A stretch of 64,000 nt of DNA from Thiohalorhabdus sp. Cl-TMA (GTDB taxonomy: Bacteria; Pseudomonadota; Gammaproteobacteria; Thiohalorhabdales; Thiohalorhabdaceae): NCBI RefSeq assembly GCF_041821045.1, contig NZ_JBGUAW010000005.1, forward strand, positions 1 to 64,000, written 5' to 3'. A program made the position numbers and the translations under genes. Below, in pieces: positions 9,369-19,640 of the stretch. Position 1 is the stretch's first letter, and each line of letters starts with the position of its first letter. Below the pieces are notes generated by a model. That model was not told the origin of the DNA. It did no database searches and saw only the letters and a program-made list of their open reading frames with translations.

Positions 9369-11465
9369 TTGCCGCTCGAAGCTCACAAGGTAGAACTCGA
9401 ATACGGCGGGCAACCGCTCACGCTGGAGACCGGCAACCGTGCCCGCCAGGCGGACGGGGCCGTAACCGTGACGCTCGGCGACATTGTGGTGCTGGTCACC
9501 GCGGTGGCCCGGAAGGAGGCCAAGCCGGGACAGGCCTTCTTCCCGCTGACAGTGAACTATCAGGAGCGCACCTTTGCCGCCGGGAAGATCCCCGGCGGCT
9601 TTTTTAAGCGGGAAGGCCGGCCCTCCGAGAAGGAAGCGCTGACCTGCCGGCTCATCGACCGGCCCATCCGCCCTCTGTTTCCGGACTCTTTCCTCAACGA
9701 AACCCAGATCGTCGCCACCGTGCTGTCCGCTGACGGCGAGAACGATCCGGATATCCCGGCCATGATCGGCGCCTCCGCCGCCCTGGCCATCTCCGGGATT
9801 CCCTTCGACGGTCCCATCGGCGGTGCGCGGGTGGGCTACGTGGACGGCGAGTTCGTGCTCAATCCCACCTTCGAGGAGCTGGAGTCCTCCGATCTGGACC
9901 TGGTGGTGGCCGGTACCGGCGAGGCCGTATTGATGGTGGAGTCGGAGGCCAACCGCCTCTCCGAACAAACCATGCTGGACGCGGTGCTGTTCGGCCACGA
10001 GAAGATGCAGCCCGTGATCTCCGCCATCAACGATCTGGCGGCTACCGTGGGCAAGCCCCGCTGGGAGTGGGAGGAGCCCGAATCGGATGCCGAGCTGGCG
10101 GCGCAGGTGCGCGAGATCGCGGAAGCCGATCTGCGCGCGGCCTATGCCATCCGTGAGAAGCAGGATCGTCAGGACGCGGTGGGCGAGGCCAAGGACAAGC
10201 TGTTCGAGGCCCTGGAGGTGGATCCGGAAGGGGATCCCGACCGTGCCGGCGAGATCAAGGATCTGTTCAAGGAGCTGGAGAGCCGCATCGTCCGCGAGGA
10301 CGTCCTGGCCGGCGAGCCGCGGATCGACGGCCGCAGTCTCACGGATATCCGGCCCATTACCGTGGAGACGGGCGTTCTGCCACGAACCCACGGCTCCGCC
10401 GTCTTTACCCGCGGGGAGACGCAGGCCCTGGTGGTCGCCACGCTGGGCTCGGGGCAGGATGCCCAGGTGATCGACGCGCTGGAGGGGGAGACCCGTGAGC
10501 GCTTCATGCTTCACTACAACTTCCCACCCTTCTGTACCGGCGAGACCGGCTTCATGGGGTCGCCCAAGCGGCGGGAGATCGGCCACGGCAAGCTGGCCAA
10601 GCGGGCCCTGGAGGCGGTGATCCCGAGCCACGAGGACTTCCCGTACACCCTCCGCGTGGTCTCGGAGATCCTGGAGTCCAACGGCAGCTCCTCCATGGCC
10701 ACCGTCTGCGGCACCTCCCTCGCCCTGATGGACGCGGGCTGTCCCATCGAGGACCCGGTGGCCGGCATCGCCATGGGGCTGGTGAAAGAGGGCGACGAGT
10801 TCGCGGTGCTCTCCGACATCCTCGGCGACGAGGACCATCTCGGCGACATGGATTTCAAGGTTGCGGGGACGAAGAACGGCGTGACCGCCCTGCAGATGGA
10901 TATCAAGATCGCCGGTATCACGCGGGAGATCATGGCCAATGCCCTCGAGCAGGCCCGCGACGGCCGCATGCACATCCTCGGGGAGATGGGCCGGGTGATC
11001 GATCAGGCCCGCACGGAACTTTCCCAGTATGCCCCGCGCATGATCACTTTGAAGATCAAGCCGGAGAAGATCCGAGACATCATCGGGCCCGGGGGCAAGA
11101 ATATCCGCACCCTCACCGAAGAGACCGGAACCAGCATCGATATCGACGATGATGGCACGGTCTACATCTCCTCCACCAACGCCGAGGGTGCCGAGGAGGC
11201 CAAGCGGCGCATCGAGAAGACCGTTGAGGAAGTGGAGGAGGGCAAGATCTACGAAGGCAAGGTGGTCCGGATTACGGATTTCGGCGCCTTCGTGAATATC
11301 CTCCCGGGAACGGACGGCCTGCTGCACATCTCCGAGATCGCTCCGGAGCGCGTGGAGAAGGTTACCGACTACCTCAACGAGGGCGACATGGTCCGGGTTA
11401 AGGTGCTGGAGATCGACAACCGGGGCCGTATCCGGCTGTCCAAGAAGGTCCTGGACGCCGGTTGA
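9369..11465 (+). CDS. pnp: Polyribonucleotide nucleotidyltransferase (PNPase)
   Basis: PNPase is a phosphorolytic 3'-5' exoribonuclease of the RNA degradosome. The 698-residue protein has two RNase PH-like domains (the first with [10 protein letters not shown]...[14 protein letters not shown], the second with [14 protein letters not shown] and the [14 protein letters not shown] active-site region), then a KH domain ([15 protein letters not shown]) and an S1 domain ([15 protein letters not shown]). The start is a TTG six bases after AGGAG. The C-terminus ends soon after S1, slightly shorter than in E. coli. Confidence 0.97.
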   Translation: MPLEAHKVELEYGGQPLTLETGNRARQADGAVTVTLGDIVVLVTAVARKEAKPGQAFFPLTVNYQERTFAAGKIPGGFFKREGRPSEKEALTCRLIDRPIRPLFPDSFLNETQIVATVLSADGENDPDIPAMIGASAALAISGIPFDGPIGGARVGYVDGEFVLNPTFEELESSDLDLVVAGTGEAVLMVESEANRLSEQTMLDAVLFGHEKMQPVISAINDLAATVGKPRWEWEEPESDAELAAQVREIAEADLRAAYAIREKQDRQDAVGEAKDKLFEALEVDPEGDPDRAGEIKDLFKELESRIVREDVLAGEPRIDGRSLTDIRPITVETGVLPRTHGSAVFTRGETQALVVATLGSGQDAQVIDALEGETRERFMLHYNFPPFCTGETGFMGSPKRREIGHGKLAKRALEAVIPSHEDFPYTLRVVSEILESNGSSSMATVCGTSLALMDAGCPIEDPVAGIAMGLVKEGDEFAVLSDILGDEDHLGDMDFKVAGTKNGVTALQMDIKIAGITREIMANALEQARDGRMHILGEMGRVIDQARTELSQYAPRMITLKIKPEKIRDIIGPGGKNIRTLTEETGTSIDIDDDGTVYISSTNAEGAEEAKRRIEKTVEEVEEGKIYEGKVVRITDFGAFVNILPGTDGLLHISEIAPERVEKVTDYLNEGDMVRVKVLEIDNRGRIRLSKKVLDAG

Positions 11466-11508
11466 GACGCCACCGAACAGCCGTGCCCGTAGACCCCGAC
11501 GGGATGCC

Positions 11509-12771
11509 ATGAGCACCCTTTTCCCCGCTTTCAACCGTCGCGCCGACGCCGTCCCGGAAACCGTTTATCTGCTCGATAACGGGGTCCGGGTTCTGGTGCG
11601 TCCGGAGCCCGGCCATCCCGCGGTGGCCCTGGGGATCTGGGTGGAGAACGGCAGTCGCTTCGAGGGGCCCGAGGAGAGCGGATTGGCGCATCTCCTCGAG
11701 CACATGGTCTTCAAGGGGACGCGGGACTTCACCGTGCGTGACGCCGCGGAGGCCATGGACCGCTACGGGTCCGAGGTGGATGCCTGGACGGGGCGGGAGC
11801 TTACCGCCTATACCCTCGAGGTGCTGCGCGAGGACGCGGCCGACGCGCTGCACCTGCTCGCCGACATGGTGGCCCGGCCCGCCTTTCCCGCCGAGGAGCT
11901 GGAGCGGGAGCGGCGCGTGGTGGCCGCGGAAGCCGCCATGGTGCGGGAGGACCCCGAATCCTGGCTCCTGGACAGGCTGGTGGCGGAGGGGTGGCCGGAG
12001 CATGCCGCCGGCGCGCCCATACTCGGCAACCCCGACGTTATTGCCGAAACCGATCGGGAGCGTCTGGCGGCGTACCATGCCCGCAGCTACACCGGGGGCC
12101 GGATCACGGTGGCTCTGGCCGGGGACGTGGATCCCGAGGCCGTCCGGGATCAGTGCGCCCGGGAGCTCGGGGAACTGCCCAGGGGCGAGCGTCCCGCCGA
12201 CCGACCCCCCGCGTTCAGCGCCGGGGAAGGCATCCTCGACGGCCATGTGGAGCAGGCCCACGTGGGAATCTGCGCCCCCGGCACGGCGCGGCTGGACGAG
12301 GACCGTTTCGCCGCCGGAATAGCCAACCATATCCTCGGTGCCTCGGTCACTTCGCGGCTTTTCCGGCAGCTTCGCGAGGAGCGCGGACTGGCCTACACCG
12401 TGTATTCGGAGCTTGACAGCCTGCGCGATTGCGGGCTGTGGGCGGTCTATCTGGCCTGTCCCGCCGAGGAGCGCGAGCGGGCAGCGGATCTGGTTCGGGA
12501 GATCCTCGATGGCATGGTGGCCGAGGGGTTCGAGCCGGAGGAAGTGGAGCGGGCGCGGCACAGCCTGCGCTCCGGCTTGCTCCGCAGCGGGGAGACGCTA
12601 GAGCAGCGGCTCTCCCAGGCCGTGGGCGATATCCTTTATCATGGGCGAACGGTGCCCCGGGAGGAACGGCTGAAAGCCCTGGAGGCCGCGAGCCCGGAGC
12701 GTGTGCACCGGGTGGTGGCGGAGCACTGGCGCCGTCGCCGCTTGCTGGCCCTGGTCCCCGAAAACGCCTGA
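11509..12771 (+). CDS. M16-family zinc peptidase
   Basis: The protein has the inverted zinc motif HLLEH (H-x-x-E-H, about residue 64) typical of M16 peptidases such as processing-peptidase and PqqF relatives, with the third ligand Glu expected in the EAEREVVAAE-like helix (here RRVVAAEAAM). It is 420 residues with two homologous halves; the second half (FRQLREERGLAYTVYSE) lacks a zinc site, as usual. No convincing signal peptide is seen, so it may be cytoplasmic. It lies between pnp and an M48 peptidase, nine bases from the latter. Substrate unknown. Confidence 0.9.
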   Translation: MSTLFPAFNRRADAVPETVYLLDNGVRVLVRPEPGHPAVALGIWVENGSRFEGPEESGLAHLLEHMVFKGTRDFTVRDAAEAMDRYGSEVDAWTGRELTAYTLEVLREDAADALHLLADMVARPAFPAEELERERRVVAAEAAMVREDPESWLLDRLVAEGWPEHAAGAPILGNPDVIAETDRERLAAYHARSYTGGRITVALAGDVDPEAVRDQCARELGELPRGERPADRPPAFSAGEGILDGHVEQAHVGICAPGTARLDEDRFAAGIANHILGASVTSRLFRQLREERGLAYTVYSELDSLRDCGLWAVYLACPAEERERAADLVREILDGMVAEGFEPEEVERARHSLRSGLLRSGETLEQRLSQAVGDILYHGRTVPREERLKALEAASPERVHRVVAEHWRRRRLLALVPENA

Positions 12772-12780
12772 GCTCCCCTT

Positions 12781-14019
12781 ATGAACATCTTCAGCTGGGT
12801 CTTCCCGGCCGTGGTGGCCGTGGTGGCTGCCGTCCGGTTATGGCTACTGGACCGGCAGTGGCGCCACGTTCAGGCCCACCGCGCCCTCGTCCCTGCGGCC
12901 TTCCGGGATACGATATCCGCCGAGAGCCACGCCCGCTCGGCGGACTACGCCTGCGCACAGGCGCGCGTGAGCATGGCCGAGACCGTAGTGGAGGCGCTGC
13001 TCCTTTTGGCGCTCACGCTGGGCGGAGGACTGGCGGGTATCCTGGCTTTCTGGGCGGGAAGCGGAGCCCCCGTCGTGGTATGGGGGGTGGGCGCCGTCCT
13101 TACGGTGGGCCTGCTGGTGGCCCTGGCCGGCCTCCCCTTTCGAATCTACCGGACCTTCAGGGTGGAGGCGGAATTCGGGTTCAACCGGCGCAGTTCCGGG
13201 CTGTTCATCGGCGACTTGCTGCAGGAGGGGGTGCTGACGCTGTTGCTGGCGGGGCCGCTGGTGGCCGCTTTCCTGGTCCTAATGGACCGCGGCGGGTTGC
13301 TCTGGTGGCTGTACGCCTGGGGCCTGTGGACGGCATTTACCCTGACCCTGACCTGGCTGTATCCGAAGTGGATCGCGCCGCTATTCCACGAGTTCACCCC
13401 TCTGGAGGAGCCCCGTCTACGGCAAAGAATTCTCGGCCTCCTGCAGCGGTGCGGATTCAGCCTGAAGGGGGTGTACGTCATGGACGCCTCCCGGCGCACC
13501 ACCCACGGGAACGCTTATTTCACCGGTATGGGGCGGGCCAAGCGCGTGGTGTTCTTCGACACCCTGCTGGACACGCTCGCTCCGCCGGAAGTGGAGGCGG
13601 TGCTGGCGCACGAGCTCGGCCACTACCGGCTGGCCCACATCCGCTCGGGCTTCGTGCTGAATGTCCTCGCCACCCTCGGGGTTATGGCGCTGCTGGCCTG
13701 GCTGAGGGGAGAGGGCTGGTTCTACACCGGCCTGGGGGTGGCGCGCCCCTCGGATCCTGCATTCCTGACCCTGCTCGTGCTGACGGGCCCCTGGTTCGCC
13801 TTCTTTTTGCAGCCTCTGGGGGCTTGGTGGTCCCGGCGTCGGGAGCTTGAGGCCGATGCCTTTGCCGCCCGATACAGTGATCCCGATGCGCTGGCCCAGG
13901 CCCTGGTGGCCCTGTACCGGGTGAATGCCAGCACCCTGACTCCCGACCCCCTCTACGCCCGGACCTTCCATTCCCATCCGTCACCCATTGAGCGCGTCCA
14001 GGCCCTGAAAGGGGAGTAA
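12781..14019 (+). CDS. M48-family membrane metallopeptidase (Ste24/CAAX-protease-like)
   Basis: A 412-residue integral membrane peptidase. The zinc motif HELGH (in VLAHELGHYRLAH, near residue 279) and the later ELEADAFAARY, which provides the third ligand Glu, are present. Several hydrophobic segments flank the catalytic domain, and the N-terminal half has the Peptidase_M48_N layout of Ste24-type enzymes. It starts nine bases after the M16 gene, so the two are probably one transcript. A membrane-protein quality-control role is plausible but not shown. Confidence 0.9.
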   Translation: MNIFSWVFPAVVAVVAAVRLWLLDRQWRHVQAHRALVPAAFRDTISAESHARSADYACAQARVSMAETVVEALLLLALTLGGGLAGILAFWAGSGAPVVVWGVGAVLTVGLLVALAGLPFRIYRTFRVEAEFGFNRRSSGLFIGDLLQEGVLTLLLAGPLVAAFLVLMDRGGLLWWLYAWGLWTAFTLTLTWLYPKWIAPLFHEFTPLEEPRLRQRILGLLQRCGFSLKGVYVMDASRRTTHGNAYFTGMGRAKRVVFFDTLLDTLAPPEVEAVLAHELGHYRLAHIRSGFVLNVLATLGVMALLAWLRGEGWFYTGLGVARPSDPAFLTLLVLTGPWFAFFLQPLGAWWSRRRELEADAFAARYSDPDALAQALVALYRVNASTLTPDPLYARTFHSHPSPIERVQALKGE

Positions 14020-14089
14020 ACCCTTCGGGGCGACCGTGCCGGCGGAGCGTGTCTCTCCCGATCCGCCGCCACTCCGGAGGAGCGTACGC

Positions 14090-14413
14090 ATGCAGGCTTG
14101 GGGATTCCTCTTGGCGGCCATCGTTCTGGAAGTGGCGGGAACCACCTGCATGAAATTATCCGACGGGTTTTCCCGTCCGGTGCCCTCGGTGCTCATGGCC
14201 TTGCTGTACGGACTGTCCTTCGCATGCCTGACGATGGCCGTGAAGCGCATCGAGATCGGGGTGGCCTACGCGGTCTGGGCGGGAACCGGAACGGCCTTGA
14301 TCGCCCTGGTGGGCATCGCCTTTTTCCAGGAAATGGTCACCTCCCTCAAGCTGGCCAGCATCGCCATGATTATCCTCGGGGTGGTGGGTCTGAACCTGGA
14401 GGCGGGCGGCTAG
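14090..14413 (+). CDS. SMR-family multidrug efflux protein (EmrE-like)
   Basis: A 107-residue protein with four predicted transmembrane helices. It aligns well by eye with EmrE: the helix-1 Glu in IVLEVAGTT is the proton/drug-coupling residue, followed by MKLSDGFSRPVPS and YAVWAGTGTALI. It probably exchanges protons for cationic compounds, or guanidinium in related subfamilies. The ATG at 14090 follows CGGAGGAG and gives the family length; upstream residues in the open frame are not conserved. Confidence 0.9.
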   Translation: MQAWGFLLAAIVLEVAGTTCMKLSDGFSRPVPSVLMALLYGLSFACLTMAVKRIEIGVAYAVWAGTGTALIALVGIAFFQEMVTSLKLASIAMIILGVVGLNLEAGG

Positions 14414-14628
14414 GCCGCGATCGGTGTCGGGGTATCCGGAACGGGCAGGGGGGACGCCGGGCTCACGCGGCGCGGGCCCGCCTTCCCGCCCATGCCTGAG
14501 CGGCTTTCTTGATCCTTATCGATAACCCTTCTTTCCCCACCGAACAATCGGATGCTACTTCTGTCTGTATCGCCCGGAGATTCGGCTCCGTCAGGAGGCG
14601 TGGCCGGACGGCTGGGCCGGTAAATGTC

Positions 14629-16452
14629 ATGGGCGCCGGGCTCCCGTCCACAGGCGGGGCAGGGCCGTCAGGAGGGGCAGCGGTGTGGATTCCGTCCGGA
14701 AGCGATTTCGGCGGCTCAGGGCAGGTCCCCCGCCTGGGTCGGGAAGGAGGACTCCTGGCTTCGCCCGTGGGTACCCGGAAGGAGCGTGCGGCCCTGGCCC
14801 CGCCCTTGAAGCTCCTCCTGGTCTCCAACAACTCCGGGCTGATCCGTTTGATCCGGACCATGCTGCCCGCCGGCCCAAAAAGCCGGATCCAGATGCAGAC
14901 CTGCGACCGCCTGGCGGGCGCCCTCGCCCGCTTGCGTTACCAGCCCTTCGACGTGGTGCTCCTCGATCTGGTGCTCCCCGATTGCCGCGGACTGCCCTCC
15001 ATCCAGATCCTTACCCGCTCCTTCCCGGAAATTCCGCTGGTGGTGCTTACGGGCACCGATGAGGAAGTGCCCGGGCAGGCGGCCATGGAAGCCGGGGCCC
15101 AGGACTATCTGCACAAGGGCGGCATGGATGCCGAGCTCCTGATCCGGACCCTGCGCTTCGCCGTGCATCGGCAGAAAGCGGATTACGCCCTCAAGAAAAG
15201 CCAGGAGAGCCTGCAAACGCTCGTGGAGAACCTCCCGGACGGCGTGGTTCTGTACAACAACGAGGGCATGACCTTCGCCAATCCCGCCGCCCTGGAGCTA
15301 TTCGGGGTTTCCTCGCTGGCCGAGATCCAGGGGCGCGAAGTGACCGAGTTCCTGAACTGCCCGCAGGATCCCGAGCTGGCGTGGCGGCTGGACCGGGTGA
15401 TCGCCGGCCTCCAGCCGCACGACGAATTCCAGGAAGGCGAATGCCTGAAGGCCGACGGCCGGTGTCCCTCCGCCTGCAAGTTCATGGCCATTCCCCTCCA
15501 GCAAGCACGGGGCAACCAGGGCCAGCTAATCCTCCGGGACATTACCCCCCGCAAGCGAGCGGACAAATACCTCCGTCTGGCCACAGCGGTTTTCGAGGCG
15601 TCCGCCGAGGGCATGATGATCCTGGACGCGGAAGGCCGGGTGGAGATGGTGAACGAGGCGTTCACCACGATGACCGGGTATTCCGCCGAGGAGGTGGTGG
15701 GCTGGGACAGCCGTTTCCTGGGCGCCGGCGAGAACGGCACGGCGTTCTTCAGCAAGCTGGGACGTATTCTGTCGGAAAAAGGCCACTGGCGGGGCGAGCT
15801 CAGCGCCCTCGGCAAGAGCGGGGCCGTTTTCATTGCCCGGCTGACCGTTTCGGTGGTACGGAACGAGCTCGGCGAGGCCACGAACTATGTGACGGTATTC
15901 AGCGATGTCACCGAGGAAAAGGAGCGGGAGGCCGCCATCAAGCACCTGGCCAATCACGATCCCCTTACCGGCCTGCCGAACCGCCGCTTGCTCCACGACC
16001 GGCTAACCCAGGCACTCGCCGACCGTCACCGGGAGCCGCAGGGGCGGGACCGGCTGGCCCTGTTGTTCGTGGATCTGGATGCCTTCAAAGCGGTCAACGA
16101 TACGTACGGCCACGAGGCGGGCGACCAAGTGCTGCGGGAAATGGCCGGGCGTATGCGGGAAGCCCTGCGCGAAGGGGATACGGTGGCCCGCTTCGGCGGC
16201 GATGAGTTCGTGGTCCTGCTCAAGCATCTGCCCGGCGAAGACATGGCGGCGGAGCTCGCGCGCAAGCTCTTCCGGTCCATGTCCCGGCCCGTCACCCTGA
16301 ATGCCGACGGCGTGACGGTGGAATTGGGGGCGAGCATCGGCATCGCCATGGCCCCCAAGCACGGCGATCAAGCGGATCTGCTGCTCAACCGGGCGGATCA
16401 GGCCATGTACTGCTCCAAGGAGCGCGCGGAGCAGCCCTACTACCTGTTCTGA
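14629..16452 (+). CDS. Response regulator-PAS-PAS-GGDEF diguanylate cyclase
   Basis: Domains in order: a receiver domain (LKLLLVSNN to VLTGTDEE...YLHKG) with phosphoacceptor Asp in VVLLDLVLPD; two PAS domains (LVENLPDGVV..., then VFEASAEGMMILDAEGRV...); and a GGDEF domain starting HDPLTGLPNRR. The active-site motif is intact (RFGGDEFVV) and an inhibitory I-site REGD lies five residues before it, so product-inhibited c-di-GMP synthesis is expected. No histidine kinase is adjacent. The start is uncertain: the frame is open from TTG 14509, and residues before the receiver domain are low complexity. The ATG at 14629 is a compromise. Convergent with gloB. Confidence 0.88.
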   Translation: MGAGLPSTGGAGPSGGAAVWIPSGSDFGGSGQVPRLGREGGLLASPVGTRKERAALAPPLKLLLVSNNSGLIRLIRTMLPAGPKSRIQMQTCDRLAGALARLRYQPFDVVLLDLVLPDCRGLPSIQILTRSFPEIPLVVLTGTDEEVPGQAAMEAGAQDYLHKGGMDAELLIRTLRFAVHRQKADYALKKSQESLQTLVENLPDGVVLYNNEGMTFANPAALELFGVSSLAEIQGREVTEFLNCPQDPELAWRLDRVIAGLQPHDEFQEGECLKADGRCPSACKFMAIPLQQARGNQGQLILRDITPRKRADKYLRLATAVFEASAEGMMILDAEGRVEMVNEAFTTMTGYSAEEVVGWDSRFLGAGENGTAFFSKLGRILSEKGHWRGELSALGKSGAVFIARLTVSVVRNELGEATNYVTVFSDVTEEKEREAAIKHLANHDPLTGLPNRRLLHDRLTQALADRHREPQGRDRLALLFVDLDAFKAVNDTYGHEAGDQVLREMAGRMREALREGDTVARFGGDEFVVLLKHLPGEDMAAELARKLFRSMSRPVTLNADGVTVELGASIGIAMAPKHGDQADLLLNRADQAMYCSKERAEQPYYLF

Positions 16453-16462
16453 GCGCGGCGGG

Positions 16463-17245
16463 CTAGAACCGATCCTTCCAATCCCGGAGGGCGGCGAATA
16501 CGGACACCGGGTCGCTGTCGGCCGCTCCGCGGCCGCCGGCGGCCTCCCGGACCGCGGGCTCGCGCACCCGCAGGAACGGATTGGTCCGCTTCTCCGCGCC
16601 GATGGTGGAGGGCAGGGTGGGCTCCTCCTTCCGGCGCTTCTCCCGCGCCCATTGCAGCTTCTCCGCAATCTCCCCGTTATCCGGCTCCACCGCCAGGGCG
16701 AACTCCAGATTCTTGACGGTATATTCATGACCGCAATATACCTGCGTGGAATCGGGAAGGCCGGCCAGGCGGGAGAGGCTGGTCTCCATCTGCTCGGCGG
16801 AACCCTCGAACAACCGGCCGCAGCCAGCGACGAACAGGGTGTCCCCGGCGAAGACCAGCTCGTCCTCGGGAAAGAGGAAGGCGGTATGGGTGCGGGTGTG
16901 GCCGGGGATATCCCAGAGGATGCCCACGCGGTCCAGACCGGGGGGCGTTACCCGGTCGCCGTCGTACATGGGATGGGTCAGCCCCGGGATGCGGTCGCGA
17001 TCCTCCGCGGCGCCGTAAACCGGCAGGTCGTAGGCCTTTTGCAGCTCCCGGTTGCCGCCCACGTGATCGGGGTGGTGGTGGGTGTTGAAGATGGCCACCG
17101 GCTGCAGGTCCCGCTCCTCCAGAAAGCGCTTCACCGGATCCGCCTCCGAAGGATCGATGATGGCGACGTTGCGGCCGTTGGGAGAGTGCAGCAGCGCCAC
17201 GTAGTTATCCCGTAGTGCGGGGACCAGGGCTACGGGGGTGTCCAT
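16463..17245 (-). CDS. gloB: Hydroxyacylglutathione hydrolase (glyoxalase II)
   Basis: Glyoxalase II hydrolyses S-lactoylglutathione to lactate and glutathione. The 260-residue protein is a metallo-beta-lactamase fold with THHHPDHVGG (two metal sites), PGHTRTH, FAGDTLF and YCGHEYT, all the expected ligands. The C-terminal HAGH domain contains the NPFLR motif. The ATG at 17245 follows AAGGAG. It is divergent from the yafS-like gene, the same neighbourhood as gloB-yafS-rnhA-dnaQ in E. coli. Confidence 0.95.
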   Translation of the reverse strand: MDTPVALVPALRDNYVALLHSPNGRNVAIIDPSEADPVKRFLEERDLQPVAIFNTHHHPDHVGGNRELQKAYDLPVYGAAEDRDRIPGLTHPMYDGDRVTPPGLDRVGILWDIPGHTRTHTAFLFPEDELVFAGDTLFVAGCGRLFEGSAEQMETSLSRLAGLPDSTQVYCGHEYTVKNLEFALAVEPDNGEIAEKLQWAREKRRKEEPTLPSTIGAEKRTNPFLRVREPAVREAAGGRGAADSDPVSVFAALRDWKDRF

Positions 17246-17572
17246 GGATGCTCCTTTCGGGTTGGGAAACCGGGCCGAATCCTCGACAATGGATGCCGGT
17301 GGGCAGGAGGTCCGGAAATAGCCCCAAATGCTCTTGGCGATCTCGACTGTCCAGTATATCAAAGAGGTGCGCCAGGCTGGCCTATTCGGGCTTTCCCGCA
17401 GGTCCCGCCACCCGAGGCGGCGGCAGGCTCCCGGCGTTTTCCGCCGATCGGCCCGGGCGACTTAGCTCGGGCTTCGCGCTTGGCCCGAGCGACGTGCCCC
17501 GTTCACGGTGCTGCACACGGGCGGACCGCGTTTGGGCGCAATTTCCAGGCTCGTTGTTAATTGGAGGCCAGG
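17246..17572. other. Divergent intergenic region between gloB and yafS-like gene
   Basis: About 330 bases with no supported gene. It should contain promoters for both directions, but no convincing hexamer pair is visible. A hairpin GCTCGGG/CCCGAGC lies at 17465-17490 without a T-tract. Confidence 0.5.
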
Positions 17573-18349
17573 GTGGCTTGGTATGAAGGTCCCTTCGGGC
17601 GGACCCTAATGGCGGCCGAAAACGATCTGCTCCGGCGCTTGCTGGCGGACCTGCCCCCCGTGCAGGATTCGCTGGCCATCGCGCCGCAGATCTATGCCCC
17701 CCTTTATGAGAGCCTGTGCCGCCGCAGCCGCCGTCCCAATCTCCTGGTCCCCGCCACCGGTGAGGGCCTTGGCGGGAGCCCGGGCTCCGCTCCGCGTCCC
17801 GTTAACCTGGTTTGGGGGCTGCCGGAGACCTTGCCGTTCCCCAGCGGCTGGATGGACCTGATGGCCCTGGTGCACCCCCTGGAATATTCCCGCTCGCCCT
17901 ATCAGATCCTGGCCGAGGCCGAGCGGGTGCTCGCTTCCAATGGCCGGCTTCTGGTGCTGGTATTCAACCCCTTTTCCCTATTCGGAGTGGCTCGCTCCTT
18001 CCACCGCTGGCCCACCCCCTATTCCCCCTGGAGCGGGCGTTTCTATCCCGGGTTCATGGTGCGACGCATGCTAGAATCCACGGGCTTGGCCCACGAGCGG
18101 AGCCGGTATTTGTTCTATCGGCCGCCCATAGACCGAGAAGGGCCGCTCAGCGCCCTGCGCTTCCTGGAACGGCTGCCCAAGCGCCAGCAGCTCCCTCTGG
18201 GCGGGGTAGCCTGCATCCAGGCGCGCAAGGAGGAGCCGGGACTTACGCTGCTCGGCCCCGCCTTCCGGGCGGAGCTGGGGCGGGGTCGCGAAAAATGCCT
18301 GCCTGCCTACTCCATGGATAGAGAATATGGCTGGACCCGAGACCGTTGA
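17573..18349 (+). CDS. yafS: SAM-dependent methyltransferase, YafS-like
   Basis: A 258-residue class I methyltransferase-like protein. The Rossmann core is seen in [11 protein letters not shown], the [26 protein letters not shown] segment (acidic loop and motif II) and [20 protein letters not shown]. Its position between gloB and rnhA is the same as yafS in E. coli, which supports orthology. GTG 17573 has GGAGG five bases upstream; TTG 17561 is an alternative. Substrate unknown. It overlaps rnhA by 23 bases. Confidence 0.8.
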   Translation: MAWYEGPFGRTLMAAENDLLRRLLADLPPVQDSLAIAPQIYAPLYESLCRRSRRPNLLVPATGEGLGGSPGSAPRPVNLVWGLPETLPFPSGWMDLMALVHPLEYSRSPYQILAEAERVLASNGRLLVLVFNPFSLFGVARSFHRWPTPYSPWSGRFYPGFMVRRMLESTGLAHERSRYLFYRPPIDREGPLSALRFLERLPKRQQLPLGGVACIQARKEEPGLTLLGPAFRAELGRGREKCLPAYSMDREYGWTRDR

Positions 18350-18782
18350 GCTGTTCACCGACGGCGCCTGCCGCGGCAACCCCGGACCGGGGGGATGGGG
18401 CGCCCTGCTTCGCTTCAAGGGCCAAGAGCGGGAGCTCTATGGCTTCGAGCCGGACACCACCAACAACCGGATGGAGCTCACTGCGGCCATCCGGGGGCTG
18501 GAGGCCCTGAAGCGCCCCTGCCGGGTGGATCTGACCACCGATTCCCAGTATCTGCGCAAGGGCGTCACCGAGTGGATGGAGAACTGGAAGCGGCGGGGCT
18601 GGAAGACCGCCGACAAGAAGCCGGTGCAGAACCGCGACCTGTGGGAGGAGCTGGATGCCCTCCTTCAAAAGCATGAGGTGGCCTTTCACTGGATCCGGGG
18701 CCATAGCGGCCATGCAGAGAACGAGCGCGCCGATGCCCTGGCCAACCGCGCGCTGGACGAAGCACAGAACAGGGTAGACTGA
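18327..18782 (+). CDS. rnhA: Ribonuclease HI
   Basis: RNase HI cleaves RNA in RNA-DNA hybrids. The 151-residue protein carries all four acidic active-site residues in context: [11 protein letters not shown] (Asp), MELTAAI (Glu), LTTDSQYL (Asp) and NERADALA (Asp), plus the basic handle [16 protein letters not shown] and the histidine in IRGHSGH. The start codon lies within the end of the yafS-like gene, indicating translational coupling. Confidence 0.97.
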   Translation: MAGPETVELFTDGACRGNPGPGGWGALLRFKGQERELYGFEPDTTNNRMELTAAIRGLEALKRPCRVDLTTDSQYLRKGVTEWMENWKRRGWKTADKKPVQNRDLWEELDALLQKHEVAFHWIRGHSGHAENERADALANRALDEAQNRVD

Positions 18783-18793
18783 GGGTCCCGCCC

Positions 18794-19519
18794 ATGATGC
18801 GTCAGATCATCCTCGATACCGAAACCACCGGCCTCGACCCGCAGGGAGGCGATCGGATCATCGAGATCGGCTGCGTGGAGGTGGCCGGGCGCCGCCGCAC
18901 GGGCCGGGTCTTCCACCGCTACGTCAACCCCGAGCGCGCCATCCCCGAGGAGTCCACGGCGATCCATGGCATCACCGACGCGGACGTGACGGAGTGTCCG
19001 GTGTTCGCCGATCTGGCGGAGGAGCTCTTCGGCTTCGTGGATGGTGCGGAGCTGGTAATCCACAATGCCCCGTTCGACGTGGGCTTCTTGAACATGGAGC
19101 TGCAGAAGGCGGGCTGGCCCCGCCTGGAGGACCACTGCCAGATTTTGGATACCCTCCAGGAGGCGCGGCACAGGCATCCCGGACAGAAGAACGACCTGGA
19201 TTCCCTGTGCGGCCGCTACGAGGTGGACAACAGCCGCCGGGACAAGCACGGTGCCCTGCTGGACTCCGAAATCCTGGCCGACGTCTTCCTGGCCATGACC
19301 GGTGGTCAGGAGGATCTGGCCCTGGCGGCGGAGGAGACCTCCCCGGCTAGTGCCGCCGAACGGCTCCTCGCCCCCGAGGATACCAGCCACCGCCCACCGC
19401 TCGCCGTGGTCGAGCCCACAAGCGCGGAATGGTCCGCCCACCGCCACTTCCTGGAGCGTATACAGGAGGAGTCGGGGGACTGTCTCTGGCTGGACCGCGA
19501 GGAGTCCGCCGGCCGCTGA
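18794..19519 (+). CDS. dnaQ: DNA polymerase III epsilon subunit (proofreading exonuclease)
   Basis: DnaQ is the 3'-5' proofreading exonuclease of the replicative polymerase. DEDDh motifs are intact: LDTETTG (Exo I), HNAPFDVGFL (Exo II) and KHGALLDSEIL (Exo III). The 241-residue length matches the family, and the C-terminal region that contacts the alpha subunit is Ala/Pro/Glu-rich here. It follows rnhA by 11 bases; in E. coli these genes are also neighbours but divergent, whereas here they are in tandem. Confidence 0.96.
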   Translation: MMRQIILDTETTGLDPQGGDRIIEIGCVEVAGRRRTGRVFHRYVNPERAIPEESTAIHGITDADVTECPVFADLAEELFGFVDGAELVIHNAPFDVGFLNMELQKAGWPRLEDHCQILDTLQEARHRHPGQKNDLDSLCGRYEVDNSRRDKHGALLDSEILADVFLAMTGGQEDLALAAEETSPASAAERLLAPEDTSHRPPLAVVEPTSAEWSAHRHFLERIQEESGDCLWLDREESAGR

Positions 19520-19552
19520 GCCCGGTGGTCCCGGGCTCCGGGGTGGCGCCGT

Positions 19553-19566
19553 TTGACGGGCATCAA
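19553..19566 (+). promoter_or_regulatory. FNR/DNR-type binding site upstream of nnrS
   Basis: The 14-base palindrome reads TTGAC-GGGC-ATCAA, one mismatch from the FNR/DNR consensus TTGAT-N4-ATCAA. It lies 74 bases before the nnrS start in the dnaQ-nnrS gap. NnrS genes are commonly under FNR/NNR-type control in denitrifiers. No strong -10 is visible at the class II distance, so the promoter is less certain than the site. Confidence 0.55.
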
Positions 19567-19640
19567 GGCGGTTCCCGGGCCGGCCGAGCATCCTGATCCG
19601 ACTTCCCGCTTTCGTCCCTACCACCCGGAGCCGGATCACC

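Noticed and set aside
14509-14522. FNR-like sequence TTGATCCTTATCGA upstream of the diguanylate cyclase
   Set aside because: It has one mismatch in the palindrome, but no -10 lies at a suitable distance and the gene start is uncertain. Kept out of the feature list.
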